From Entamoeba histolytica HM-1:IMSS (Eukaryota > Evosea > Mastigamoebida > Endamoebidae): a DNA stretch of 58,118 bases. The position numbers and the translations under genes were made by a program. The stretch spans positions 1-58,118 of the forward strand of contig NW_001914942.1 in assembly GCF_000208925.1 (NCBI RefSeq). Direction: 5' to 3'. Shown here in pieces: positions 1-10,547 of this stretch. How positions within the stretch are numbered: the stretch's first letter is position 1; each line of letters opens with the position of its first letter. The notes beneath the pieces are model-generated. The model saw only the letters and a program-made list of their open reading frames with translations, was not told the DNA's origin and did not search any database.

Positions 1-150
1 AAATAAATGTTATTTTTATCATTTTTCCAATAACAATAAATATATAATAATATTAATAATATAATAATAATAAAATTATAATATTGTTATTTTCTATAAT
101 TAGTTTATTTTATTTTTAGTATTTTTTCATTGTTTTAATAAATAATAAAA
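1..150. other. AT-rich low-complexity tract
   Basis: Almost pure A/T with repeated ataat units and no reading frame. It lies just beyond the 3' end of the minus-strand LINE fragment, where an A/T-rich tail or target sequence is expected. Confidence 0.6.
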
Positions 151-717
151 AGCAATTAACTAAGTATTAATAGAAATAGCTTCTATTGTTAATGGCTTAG
201 GGGAGACTAATCCAAATGAGTCTTCTTCTAGCAGCTCTACGGAGTATGTTTGGTTGTGATAGAAGCAGTATTCCATGACATCCATCATGTTTTTATTACA
301 ATGGTTTTTAATTTCTTTCTCGATGTTAATGTCAATTTTTAATTCTTTAATTAATTTATTACTTTCTTTATTCATTAGTCCATTAATTGAAATTACTTCT
401 GGATTTATTTTGACATCTTTTAGTTTTTCTATTTTCATTATTCTATTCTTTAATTCATTATACATATTTCTTTTCTTCCAATAGGCTCCATTAATATTAT
501 GATCAGCCACAATAGTTATATCAAATAATAGACCAGTTTTATTCTTTTTATCTAATACATATATGTCTGGTATTTTGTGATATTGTCATTCACTTTTAGG
601 CATTATTTGTTTGTTCAATATCATTGTGATGTCTTTATATTTGAACACTGTTTCATATGGTGGTTTTTTATATTGATTATTTCATGTGTATTTTCTTATT
701 AACCAATATGATAATAC
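151..717 (-). pseudogene. LINE ORF2 C-terminal end: restriction-like endonuclease domain, decayed
   Basis: Read on the minus strand, this segment carries the end of a non-LTR retrotransposon ORF2. An open stretch of 116 codons (510 to 160) follows a broken part up to about 717. Reading across the break gives KIPDIYVLDKKNKT followed by GLLFDI, which fits the PD-X14-D active-site pattern of the restriction-like endonuclease in Entamoeba LINEs. In the broken part a TGA stands where the frame suggests a Trp (around 580-590). The open stretch ends with EEDSFGLVSPKP and a stop near 160, followed by a short tail, attaactaagtattaatagaa on the plus strand, that recurs in the SINE at 51.1 kb. The first ATG of the 116-codon stretch is only an internal Met. 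The copy cannot encode a full ORF2. Confidence 0.8.
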
Positions 718-1020
718 GGCAACGAAAAAAGCAAATAATAGAAAAGAGGAGGAAGAAAGATATAAAAGAATAAAAATAAACTAGAGTAAAGAATAAAAAT
801 AAAGTAGAAAGTAGAGAATATAAAAAGAAAGAAGATAAAGAGTAATAAAATAGAATAGATAATAAAAGAAGAAAAGAATGAAAATGGTGTATTTTTAATG
901 TAAAAATTAGAAATATTCAATAAAAGTGTCTAATCTAATGATGTAAAATAATTGGTATTGTTTTATTGATGAAAAATATTTTATTCTTTTTATGTTTATT
1001 ATTTATATGTATAATTTCAT
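718..1020 (+). repeat. Inverted repeat, left arm (LINE 5' leader)
   Basis: About 303 bp that match the reverse complement of 4106-4409 at roughly 90% or more by eye. The outer boundary is ggcaacg at 718; the inner boundary is the tttcat at 1020. The arms are LINE 5' leaders in opposite orientation, so a transposon terminal inverted repeat is not needed to explain them. Confidence 0.8.
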
Positions 1021-1640
1021 TATGATGTTTATTATTTAATCAATAATATGTGTTATGTTATTATAATATATAATAAGTGATAAAATATAAATGAAAATGA
1101 TATGAATATATAACATAGATTGAATATAGAATATAAAACAAAAGAATAATAAGAATAAATGATAAATAAATATAGAAATGATAATCAATGATATAATAAT
1201 AAATTCAAAGTATAAAATATAAATTTAATATAAATCAAAAGAGAATAAATATAAAATGAGAGTAAATATAAATGATAATAATATAAAAATGATAAGGATG
1301 AATAAACAAATACATCTAAATAGAAAAGAATAACAATAAGAAAATCTAAATAATATAAACATAAAAATAATAAAACAAGAATAATATAATAATATATAGA
1401 TAATAAGAAGAATACAATGATATAAATATTATAAACATAGAAATAAATATATAAAAATACTATAGATAAATAACATATAAAGAAAAGAATAAAAATAATT
1501 AAATATGATTCATCAAATCATCTATTTCATTAATATTTCATACAAAATGAATACAAGTGAACATAAAATATAAACATAAATATTTATATATTCTGTATTT
1601 ATCATACTTTTTATTTTTTTATTTTTTTTAGGAGCAAAAT
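718..1640 (+). mobile_element. Second LINE 5' end fragment, inverted against its neighbour
   Basis: From ggcaacgaaaaaagcaa at 718 the plus strand repeats, with few differences, the 5' leader of the minus-strand LINE that starts at 4409. The match runs about 300 bp, through the copy of the ORF1 start region (atgtttattatttatatg at about 993), then fades. From about 1020 to 1640 the sequence is A-rich with scattered aat, aaa and gat units. It may be a decayed copy of the Asn/His/Lys-rich start of ORF1, but no frame survives. This fragment sits between two pieces of minus-strand LINE. Confidence 0.65.
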
Positions 1641-1657
1641 ATAATAAATGGAATATT

Positions 1658-2260
1658 CTATGGATGCAAATTATTTTGCATCTTTTTTCTTTTTTGTAAA
1701 TTATTTAAATGCATTTTTTCTTTGCTTATTTTCGTGCACTTTGTATTCAACCATTCATTAAATAATTTTAATAAGTATTTCTTTGGTTGTTCTAAATATT
1801 TAATCCAAAATCCTTGTATTTTATCAACTCCCGGTGCATTCCAATTATCAATGAATTTAATAGCATAATCTAGTTCATTTGGAGTGATTATAGATATTCT
1901 ATCATTAATTCTATTTTCAATTAATATTTCATATAAATTAATATTCAGGAAATCTATATTAGTGTTAGTTTCATAGATTCCTTTCCAGAAATTAATAGTG
2001 GAGATATTATCTGGATATTCATCTTCTTTAGATTTATTTAGATGTTGCCTTTTTCCATATTTCATCATTTTATAATTCCATCTTATTCTTTTCCAATTAT
2101 TCTTTCTTGCTTCTATTTCTATTCTTTTCATCTTTCGGAGGTATTTATAATAGTTTATTTGTTCAATTGTTTTTATTTTAATATGGTATATATCATTTTT
2201 CTTAATATGTAATATTCTTTTCAATTTCATATATTGTTTATTATGGAGTAAATCTCTCAA
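1658..2260 (-). pseudogene. LINE ORF2 fragment: start of the reverse transcriptase region
   Basis: A 200-codon minus-strand frame, Lys/Ile/Asn-rich, with the motif NAPGVDKIQGFWIKYL near residues 138-155. This resembles the APG-D-I--WIK segment that opens the reverse transcriptase domain of non-LTR elements. The frame ends soon after, and the catalytic core (the YxDD region) is absent from the window. The next recognisable LINE coding on this strand is the endonuclease at 151-717, so more than 1 kb of ORF2 is missing or replaced by the inverted 718-1640 fragment. It cannot be active. Confidence 0.75.
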
Positions 2261-2288
2261 TCTACATATTTTTGATTGTAATATTCTT

Positions 2289-4134
2289 TCAACTTCTTTC
2301 TTGTTTATTTTTATTAATTATGTTAATAGTGGAAGATACAGATTTAATATAGTGGTAATAATCATCTAATGTATTTATTATTATTTCATTTTTATTAATA
2401 ATATTAATTATTTGATGTATTTTCTTCTTATTGTAATAATAATTAATAAATTGTACATCTTCTTGTTCTTTCTTTTCTTCTTCTTTAAATATTTTCATTA
2501 TTTCATCTTCTTCTATTTCTTCTTTCTTGTTCATTTTGGTTATTATTTCTTTTAATTTCATTATCTTTCTATTGATGCTTTATTATTTCTTCCTCCATTA
2601 TTCTATTAATTTCTCTTTTAATTTCATTCTTTATTTTAAATGTCTTCTTTATTATTTCTTTATATTCATTAATATCATTTACTTTAATTCCAAATTTATG
2701 TATTAATCTTTCTATTATTTCTTCTTTAAGTTGACATCTTAATTTTCTTTCAAATAATTTCAAAGCAAAACATTTATAAAGTGTTAAAATTTCTTCTTTT
2801 CTATCTGTTTGCTTCCCCTGTTTTTTTGATTATCTAATTCTAATGTGGTGATCTTCTTATCCTGAATATCCATTTCTTCAATGGATTTCTGCGTTAACTT
2901 TCTTTTTTTAGAAGATCATCTTCACTTGATGATATTTCATCAGCTACTACCACATTGGGGGTGAGGTCATTTACAATTTGTGTTTCAGATGAGTCTGTTA
3001 TATTGTAAGTTACCTCATCTTTCTTCTTTTCTTCTTGTGTACTTTCATTTTCTAATTTAGATAATTTATCTTTCAGGAAGAGCAATTGTTGTGTTAAATT
3101 GTTTACTTCAGACCTTTTTCTTTCAGATTCAGCATGGAATTTGAATATTTTTTATCGCACTTGTGGTTTTTTGTGCTTATCTCATTCTCATGCTTCTTCT
3201 TTAATGCCATAATATACTTAGTTAGTTTTTTTATGGTTTGGTCTTTTATTTGTAATTCCTTTTTCATTTCTTCTTTCTCTTTCATATCCTCCTCCACTTT
3301 CTTTTCTATTTCTTCTACTCTTTTTTTCTTTTTACTGTTTTCTTCTTCCTTTTCTACCAGCCTCTTCTTCTCTCCTTTAGTAGGCCTCTTCTTCTCCTCA
3401 GCAAGCCTAGCTTCTACTCTCGTAGAATCTTTATCATCGTCTTCTTCACTTTCAATACTCATTACATAGTTATTGTATATTCTATTGTCTTTAATCTCAT
3501 TTGGGTTGTACTGTTTATTGTCTTCTTCCATCGTCATACTAATAGTTTCTTCTTCCATTCTGATTGTTTTGGTTTTTTCTCGTGCATGAAAATACCATCT
3601 TCTCCATATTGTTGATGATGTATATTCTTTAGTCTTGGTATTTTTTATTTCTTCTACTTCTTGTGGTGTAAGTATTTTAATTTCTTCTTCAAAGAGTCTT
3701 TTCCAATATTCTTGGTTTTGTATTTCAATCATTTCTTTTCTTTGATTTCTGTTTTGTTTCTTATTTTGATATTGTTTGTACCTTCTTTGTGTGTTATTAT
3801 GGTATTTGTTTCTATTATATTGATATTGTTTATTTCTATTGAAATTATTATTAAAGTGTTTATGACGATGATTATGATTGAAGTGATGAGTGAAATGATT
3901 TGTATCATCTATGTTGTGATAGTTATTGTTATAATTATTATTGTAATGGTTAGTGTGATTATTCATGTATCTCTGTCTATACAGATAATATCTATTTTCA
4001 CTCATTCTTCTATCATTTATATTTCTTTGATGATGTGAAAGTCTTATTTTTTGATTATTTGTTTTTCTATATTTTTTGTGGTGTCTCCTGTAATGCATTT
4101 TTTTGATGAAAATATACATATAAATAATAAACAT
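2289..4134 (-). pseudogene. LINE ORF1-like protein gene, broken into four frames
   Basis: Four consecutive minus-strand frames (4134-3103, 3085-2894, 2763-2569, 2561-2289) read as one protein interrupted by frameshifts and stops. The first, about 343 codons, begins with a basic Arg/His/Asn-rich stretch (tracts such as NNNYNNNYHN). It then has an acidic Glu-rich part and a long Lys/Glu coiled coil. Later pieces continue the charged coiled-coil style. ORF1 proteins of Entamoeba LINEs are basic, coiled-coil nucleic-acid-binding proteins, which fits. The start may be the Met codon at 4096-4098 rather than the AT-rich codons before it. It lies directly upstream of the ORF2 fragment, as expected in a LINE. 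Confidence 0.7.
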
Positions 4135-4409
4135 AAAAAGAATAAAATATTTTTCATCAATAAAACAATACCAATTATTTTACATCATTAGATTAGACAC
4201 TTTTATTGAATATTTCTAATTTTTACATTAAAAATACACCATTTATTTCTTCTTTTCTTCTTTTATTATCTATTCTATTTTATTATTTTTATGTTCTTTC
4301 TTCTTATATTCTCTACTTTCTACTTTATTTTTATTCTTTACTCTAGTTTATTTTTATTCTTTTATATCTTTCTTCCTCCTCTTTTCTATTATTTGCTTTT
4401 TTCGTTGCC
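4106..4409 (-). repeat. Inverted repeat, right arm (LINE 5' leader)
   Basis: Partner of 718-1020. On the minus strand it is the leader just upstream of the ORF1-like frame. It is purine-rich on the minus strand (pyrimidine-rich on the plus strand). The LINE 5' boundary is set at 4409, where the match between the arms stops. Confidence 0.8.
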
Positions 4410-6612
4410 TATTTCACACATTAAAGTAATACTATTCTCTTTATTACTAAGATACAAACACAATTTACAATAAATGATTTGTACAACTATCCATCACCTA
4501 AACAAGTATTGTGATTAGTAAATAAATACAAATTTAAAATTCAATTAGAATATGATTTGTTTTTTTTTACTTAAAAGTCTATTTATGTACTAAATACATA
4601 ATAGAGAATTTTGGTTTATTTAACATAAGTTATTACATTAAGTTATTTTCCTGAGAGTATGAGTTTTATTAATTTGACCATTTCCCATTGAATGATATAA
4701 AAATATTCTGTTTTTAGAATTGATATTGTTGAGAATAAAAAGGAAATAGAAGATACTTGGAAAGAATAAGAGTGTGATAATAAACTAAATAAAATAAAAG
4801 TAAATTGATTAGTATATTCATCAAATTGTTCTATTTCTATCAAAAATACATTTTAATAAAACATTCTTATTAAATCAATTTTAATTATGGTTTAAACATA
4901 CCCACTTAAAATAAATAAAAAGATATTTTGTGTTTATTTGATGATTTTATTTTTATTAGACCATTATTGTTTTCTTCTTTTTGTTGTTTACTTTGCTGTT
5001 TTATAATTTCTTTTATCTTATAACTTCTTTTGTTTAATGTAGTAAACGACTTACTTTTCTTTCATTACTATATATACTGTATATTTCAATTCTTGTTAAC
5101 TTTAGAGTCATTTATTCTTTTTTTTCATAATCAACTATTTAACTTAGCTTTTTATTTTATCATTGTGTGACATTCTTTTTCTCGTTGTTTTTAAGTATAT
5201 GATTTAATTGAAATCTAACGTATCATAGTTTTACATTATAAAAACTAGTATAACATATTCAGTTAATTCTTTCTTTTGTTATATGGTTATCATTAATAAA
5301 AATAAATAATTCTAACATATTAGATATTTGAAATGAAACAGAAATATAACTATATCAAGTATTATATGTACATTTTCATTTTATTTCTTGAATGAAAGAA
5401 CGAAATACTGATTCATATTGTTGATTTCTATGATACTTGTGATGTGTTATAACATCATTCTCAAAATAACTTATTTATCTTATTCACCTTTAAATACTAA
5501 ATTCATTGTGCTTCATTATACTATTCTTTATCACTATTCTGTTATCAGTCTTAACAAATTATCACTTAATTTCATACCACCTTTTGTGCTAAGTTAGTAT
5601 GAATTGGTTAAATATGGATCAAGACAATTGACCTTACAAGATATAAATGAATTTGAACATGATAATATAAATGTATTTTTATAACATGGCTAATGTTTCT
5701 TTCACAACGTTATTATGATACATATATAAAAAATACATCATATTTTATATTTAAGTTATGTTTATAACTATGTGTTTTGTTTGTTAGTATTACCCTTTGT
5801 TTATATAATTGTTAGTTGTTTCATTTTTAACCTTTTCTCATGTTTATTTAAAATCCATAACACTTTTATTATATTCTTCAGTGTTTTTTGAATATAAATA
5901 GTGAATTTATGCTATTTAATTATTTAATACGTGATAATGTTTATTGACTTCACTGTTACTCATTTGATTTTCAAGCTCTAAAAACTATTGGTAAGTGATG
6001 AAAATACTTTATTTTCTCTTAAACGCTATTTCTGATACTCCGAATTATTTGAAACCAAAACAACTGAAGTCAACACAAAAAAGAAAATAAATCAATAGGT
6101 GTTAATGATGAAGTTTAATAAACAAATAGCTAATAATTATTTGTTGTTTTATGTGTTAATTGTGAATGTTGTTCTTTTTTCAAAAACAACAAATACTAAA
6201 CATAAAATTGAACCATTTATCTATGAAGTTAAATATTATGTAATTATTGAAGGATGAACATTAACTACTCTTAGTAATTACAAGAAATAGAGGTTTATAG
6301 AAAAACTCTAATGAAGTATTTTATAGAAGATATGGACATGTCAAAAATTAATGTTATTAGAGGATTTTAGTAAATATCATTGTATCATCTGACTATTATA
6401 AATAAATAAATTAAATAAGTGACATGACTTACTTGAGCATTCCATATTTGTTGTTTTTAATAAGTAGAATATAATTTGTTTTTAAAAATATGTATATGAA
6501 CAGTACTGAGTGAATTTATATAAGACTATTGTTTAAAATAACGTAAACAAATACAATAAATGTAATTAAGTTATAGCGTATTACTAAAATCTTTTTATTA
6601 AAGAATGTTGTT
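4410..6612. other. Intergenic, no gene seen
   Basis: 2.2 kb of AT-rich DNA between the LINE mosaic and the RAD23-like gene. Only short frames dense in stops occur on both strands, and none resembles a known protein. No RNA gene or repeat array was recognised. Confidence 0.55.
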
Positions 6613-7479
6613 TCACAACTCCATATTTTCACTATTACCATCATCTCTATTTTCTTCTTCACTGTTCTCATCATTATTCTCATCTCCATTTTCTTCATTA
6701 TTCTCATCTCCATTTTCTTCTCCTAAATCACCAATAATTCTAAATCCATTAAGAATATCTTCAAGTCGTCCACCATTTAACAATGCTCTAAATAATAAAT
6801 CTTCTACTCCAAGTGCATGTTCATTATTTGTAGTAATGTTTCTTCTACGATTAAGTAACGCTGGTCTAACTTCTCTAACAGCATTAGGAAATTTCTTACA
6901 CATAAACTGAGTAATAATTCTCATGTCTATTGCAATTTCTCCAGTTAATAACATATTTACAGCAACTTCTTTATTTCCAGCACACATACAATAAGCAACA
7001 ACAGCAACTTGTTGGTCAAACCCAATATCACTCAGAATTAATATGTCATCTTTTTGTTGTTGAGTTAAATGATTAAAAACTTGCATCATTTCTTCTTCAG
7101 TTAAAGGTTGTTCTTCTTTATCACTATCATCAATTGTCATATCTGTCTTTTCAAATAAATTAATATCTTTATTTTGATATTTTGAAACATAAACAACAAC
7201 GATTTCTTCTCCATTCTGTAATTCAACTTGTTCTTTTTCTAATGGCTCTCCTTTTTGAAATATAGTAAATTCCTATACAATTCATTAACCCATTTATTTT
7301 TTTTTTGAATTAAACCCTGCAATATTAAATAAACAACAAACAGTATTATCTCTATCTTTTTGAGAATTACAAATTAAACGTTTTAATTCATTCAATGTTA
7401 ATATACTAGGAACATTTATGGTTGTTTTTTCATTTTCAAGTCTATTAACTAAAATTTCTATTGTTTGAGAGTCACTCAT
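6613..7479 (-). CDS. RAD23-like ubiquitin-like/UBA domain protein
   Basis: Proposed model: complement(join(6613..7272,7342..7479)), 265 aa, with a 69-nt intron (7273-7341) opening GTTTGT and closing TAG, phase 0. Splicing joins two halves of a ubiquitin-like fold: residues about 5-46 (IEILVNRLENEKTTINVPS) and about 47-80 (EFTIFQKGEPLEKEQVELQ, then IVVVYVSKY). A UBA-like helical segment follows around residues 120-150 (DIGFDQQVAVVAYCMCAGN), then a helical region, then an acidic tail with GDENNEEN-type repeats. UBL plus UBA proteins of the RAD23/DSK2 class carry ubiquitinated substrates to the proteasome. A second C-terminal UBA is not obvious, so it may be a shortened or different shuttle. It is head-to-head with RPN10, 164 bp apart. 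The fold assignment is by eye. Confidence 0.6.
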
Positions 7480-7643
7480 TGTTCTTTATGTAATGATTTT
7501 TCTTGTTCTTCTTTCGATTTTTATATTTTTGTCTTTTCAAACAAAAACATTTTTTTCGGTAAAACTTCAATAACTTTTGTGTTATTTAGTCTGTGGTTTT
7601 TCTCTTTCATCTCAAAATAATATACTCATTCATCAAAAAAGTT
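7480..7643. promoter_or_regulatory. Shared divergent promoter region, RAD23-like / RPN10
   Basis: 164 bp between the start codons of two divergently read genes. Both sides must hold their core promoters here. The stretch is T-rich in the middle (tttttcggtaaaacttc around 7550-7570). I see no clean TATTTAAA element. Confidence 0.5.
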
Positions 7644-8628
7644 ATGCCAGAAGCAACGATTATTATTATAGATACATCTGATTATATGAGAAATGGTGAT
7701 TATACCCCAAGTCGAATGGAGGCACAGATTGAAGCAGTTCAAGCAATCACTTCAGGAAGATTAAGAAAAAATCCAGAAAATCATGTTGGTTTCATTGCTG
7801 CTGGAAGTGAATCGTTTGTTTTTTTTTTCTATTCTAATACAAAGTAAGAAAATAGATTTAAACTTCATATCAATAACATAACTCACCTTAAATAGAAAGA
7901 GAATCCTTGTTACTCTTACAGGTGATTTTGGAAAAATTTTAAGTGGATTACATGAAGCCAAAATTGGTGGTTCAAGTGACTTCAAACAAGCGTTATTAGT
8001 AGCTAAATTAGCACTTGCTAATAGAGTTGATAAAATATACACACAACGAATCATTTTATTTGTTGGATCACCTTTAAATATTAATTCAGATGAAGCACAA
8101 ACAATGGTTAATTTATTAAAGAAAAGTAATATTGCATTAGACATTGTTTCATTTGGAGAGGTTGTTGATAATGCACCAGTCATTGAGTTATTCCCATCTC
8201 AAATGGGGGATGATTGTACTTTAGTAACAGTTCCAGCAGGACCACATATTTTACTTGATATGATTTCTAAAACTAATATTATTATGAGAGATGGAGGATT
8301 AAATACATTTGATCCAGAATTTGATCCAGAGTATGCTGCTGCTATTCGTGCATCCATGGGAGATGTTAATGGTGGAACAGAATTCTATGATGAAGATGCA
8401 GCATTAAGAGCTGCTATTGCAGCATCATTAGCAGACTATGAAAATTTACAAACAACAAATGTCCAAGAATCAAAAAAAGAAGAACAGAAAGAAATGACAA
8501 TGGAAGAAGAGATTGAAGAAGCAATTAAAATGTCATTAGAGGATAATGCCAAAAGTAATCAATCTAAAGAAGAAAAGAAAGAAGAAAATGATGATAAAAA
8601 AATGGAAGAAGACAAAAAAAATAAATAA
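7644..8628 (+). CDS. RPN10: 26S proteasome regulatory subunit RPN10 (ubiquitin receptor)
   Basis: Model: join(7644..7813,7896..8628), 300 aa. The 82-nt intron opens GTTTGT and ends AAATAG, phase 2. The N-terminal von Willebrand A domain (residues about 1-190) has the RPN10 signatures DTSDYMRNGDYTPSR, NPENHVGFIAAG, then GDFGKILSG, RIILFVGSP and VTVPAGPH. The C-terminal third carries ubiquitin-interacting motifs: a clear one at about 260-275 (EEEIEEAIKMSLEDN), one near 222-238 (AALRAAIAASLADY) and a possible one near 200-213 (EYAAAIRASMGDV). The very end is Lys/Glu-rich. RPN10 sits in the proteasome regulatory particle and binds ubiquitin chains. The start at 7644 was chosen because the family begins just before the VWA strand; frame upstream of it is open but unrelated. 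Confidence 0.93.
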
Positions 8629-8681
8629 AATATGAATTTTTAAAAGTGTTGCGTTCTTTTTGTTCAATGTTTTTATTATTT

Positions 8682-10325
8682 TTATTCAACAAATGAATAT
8701 CCATTTAATAATTCTTCTATATTAATAAAATTAAAGCAAGTATTTTCTGTAAATGGTGGAAATGGTTGGGTTGATTGAAGAAGCACAATGTCATTATTAG
8801 TTTTCATTGAAATGTCATTTAATTCTTTAGCCAATTCTGTTTTTCTGAAATGATGAATTCTTGAAACATAATGTGTTGATTCAAGTATATAATGTAAAGT
8901 AATTTTAGAATTCATTTCAACATCAAAAACGAGAGCTACAACAAGACAATTAAATGGTAATTTAGTTTGTGCTAAAATAAGTAAATCACTTAAATCATTT
9001 TTTTCAATAAATCTAAAAAGACATCCTTGTGAATATAATACATATAATGTTCTACTTTTTGTTAGTATTTCAAAGTATTTTAATAAAATGTCAATACAAA
9101 ATAAACATCGTTCTTCATTAATATATCCTCCACGAGGACAACCAATAGATGGAAGATATCTCTCAGTTATATAATATGCTTGTTCATAATCAAAACTTGG
9201 TAATTTTTGTCTACTTTGTGACTCTAATGAAAGAAGTGCAATAGAATTAAAATAATTGAATAATCTATCAATAGGAACAGAACATAATATAGAATTTGAA
9301 AATACTACATCATTTAATAATGAACTTTGTGAAATAAACCATTGAGAATTATTAGTAATAATTATCATTCTTCTTTTATTTGTTGATAAAAATGTTGTTG
9401 TAATAAAATTTCCATCTTCTTTAGGTAAATTAACTGAAACTGAAACTCTTAATTCTATTTTTTCTTTATTTGTTCCTTTTAATGTTGTACAATTAAATGT
9501 TGAACATAACACACATCCTCCACAAAATGGATATGGTTCAAATTTGTTTTTTTCATAATCAAGATATTCATTAATAGGTAAACAATTATTTGATGATGTA
9601 ATAATAACATTAGGATAATCAACTTGTAATGTTGGTAAATGAACTGAAGATCCTGATAATAAAAATACTTTCATTTGTATTTCTTTTCCTTTCATAATTG
9701 ATATTGGAACAAGAGACTCAACTAAATATACAGTAATTGGGTATGTTATACTCTGTGTTGTTAAAAATGTTTGACATTCATAAAGATAAATCTTTGTTTG
9801 TTCAATATATAATTGTAAAAGTTGAATAACAATACGATAAATAATAAGTTCATTAGTACTCATAATATTTGTATTAAAATAATTCTTTATAGAAAATACT
9901 AGGTGTTGAACTTGTTGTAAAAAATACATTAATATATCATAAACTATTTGGAGTGTTGACATATCCTTATTTTGAATAATCCATTGAATACCTTCTCTCA
10001 TCTGTGCAAATAAATAATTAAAACATTCCTTTCTTTCAAAAACAAAATTACAATTTTTATATAATGACTTTGTTGTTTCAATAAATGGTACTTCAGAAAT
10101 TGGACATCCATAAATTGAAGAATATTCTTGAATCGGTAATATGAAAATATCTCGTATTTGAAACAATGGAAAATGATTTTGAATTTCAGTACTATTAATA
10201 CATGAGTCAATAAATAATGCTTTACAAGGTGATAATTGAACTGGTAATGGAAGAGAATCATAATCAACATTTTTTAATTCTAACGGATTTTTTACTGACT
10301 CAAATAATGCAGTTGTTAAATACAT
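8682..10325 (-). CDS. Unknown 547-aa protein
   Basis: A single uninterrupted minus-strand frame of 547 codons starting MYLTTALFES. I do not recognise the family. Visible features are a Cys cluster in the middle (PFCGGCVLCSTFNC, about residues 268-281), a second Cys pair (ERCLFCIDI, near residue 407) and no clear signal peptide or membrane segment. Composition is Leu/Ile/Ser-rich with beta-like stretches. The Cys cluster could bind zinc and is faintly reminiscent of the zinc-ribbon of Sec23/Sec24-type coat proteins, but the sequence around it does not confirm that. It converges on RPN10 with only 53 bp between the stop codons. Confidence 0.8.
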   Translation of the reverse strand: MYLTTALFESVKNPLELKNVDYDSLPLPVQLSPCKALFIDSCINSTEIQNHFPLFQIRDIFILPIQEYSSIYGCPISEVPFIETTKSLYKNCNFVFERKECFNYLFAQMREGIQWIIQNKDMSTLQIVYDILMYFLQQVQHLVFSIKNYFNTNIMSTNELIIYRIVIQLLQLYIEQTKIYLYECQTFLTTQSITYPITVYLVESLVPISIMKGKEIQMKVFLLSGSSVHLPTLQVDYPNVIITSSNNCLPINEYLDYEKNKFEPYPFCGGCVLCSTFNCTTLKGTNKEKIELRVSVSVNLPKEDGNFITTTFLSTNKRRMIIITNNSQWFISQSSLLNDVVFSNSILCSVPIDRLFNYFNSIALLSLESQSRQKLPSFDYEQAYYITERYLPSIGCPRGGYINEERCLFCIDILLKYFEILTKSRTLYVLYSQGCLFRFIEKNDLSDLLILAQTKLPFNCLVVALVFDVEMNSKITLHYILESTHYVSRIHHFRKTELAKELNDISMKTNNDIVLLQSTQPFPPFTENTCFNFINIEELLNGYSFVE

Positions 10326-10547
10326 GAATTGTTCATAGTTTTAGAGTTGACTCTTTTCTTTAGAACAATGATAAATGATGAGATTAAATCTTTTCTTTTC
10401 TGTTATTTATCACTTAGATAAACTATTAACTAAAATTATAATAAAAATATGAAACTTATTTTGTTTCTATGAATAAAATATGAAACAAGGAAAAACCCTT
10501 CAAATTAAAACCACAAGTAACTAATAAATTAGTTGTTCGGGGGTTTA

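Noticed and set aside
699..920. Phe/Leu-rich minus-strand frame
   Set aside because: It is the reverse reading of the purine-rich LINE leader, and the same frame appears on the plus strand in the other arm (4291-4473).
3134..4038. Plus-strand hydrophobic frames opposite LINE ORF1
   Set aside because: Shadows of the Lys/Glu/Asn-rich minus-strand frame.
718..4409. DNA transposon with terminal inverted repeats
   Set aside because: The arms are LINE 5' leaders and the content between them is LINE ORF1/ORF2; no transposase.
4643..4843. 66-codon minus-strand frame
   Set aside because: No similarity or splice context; within AT-rich spacer.
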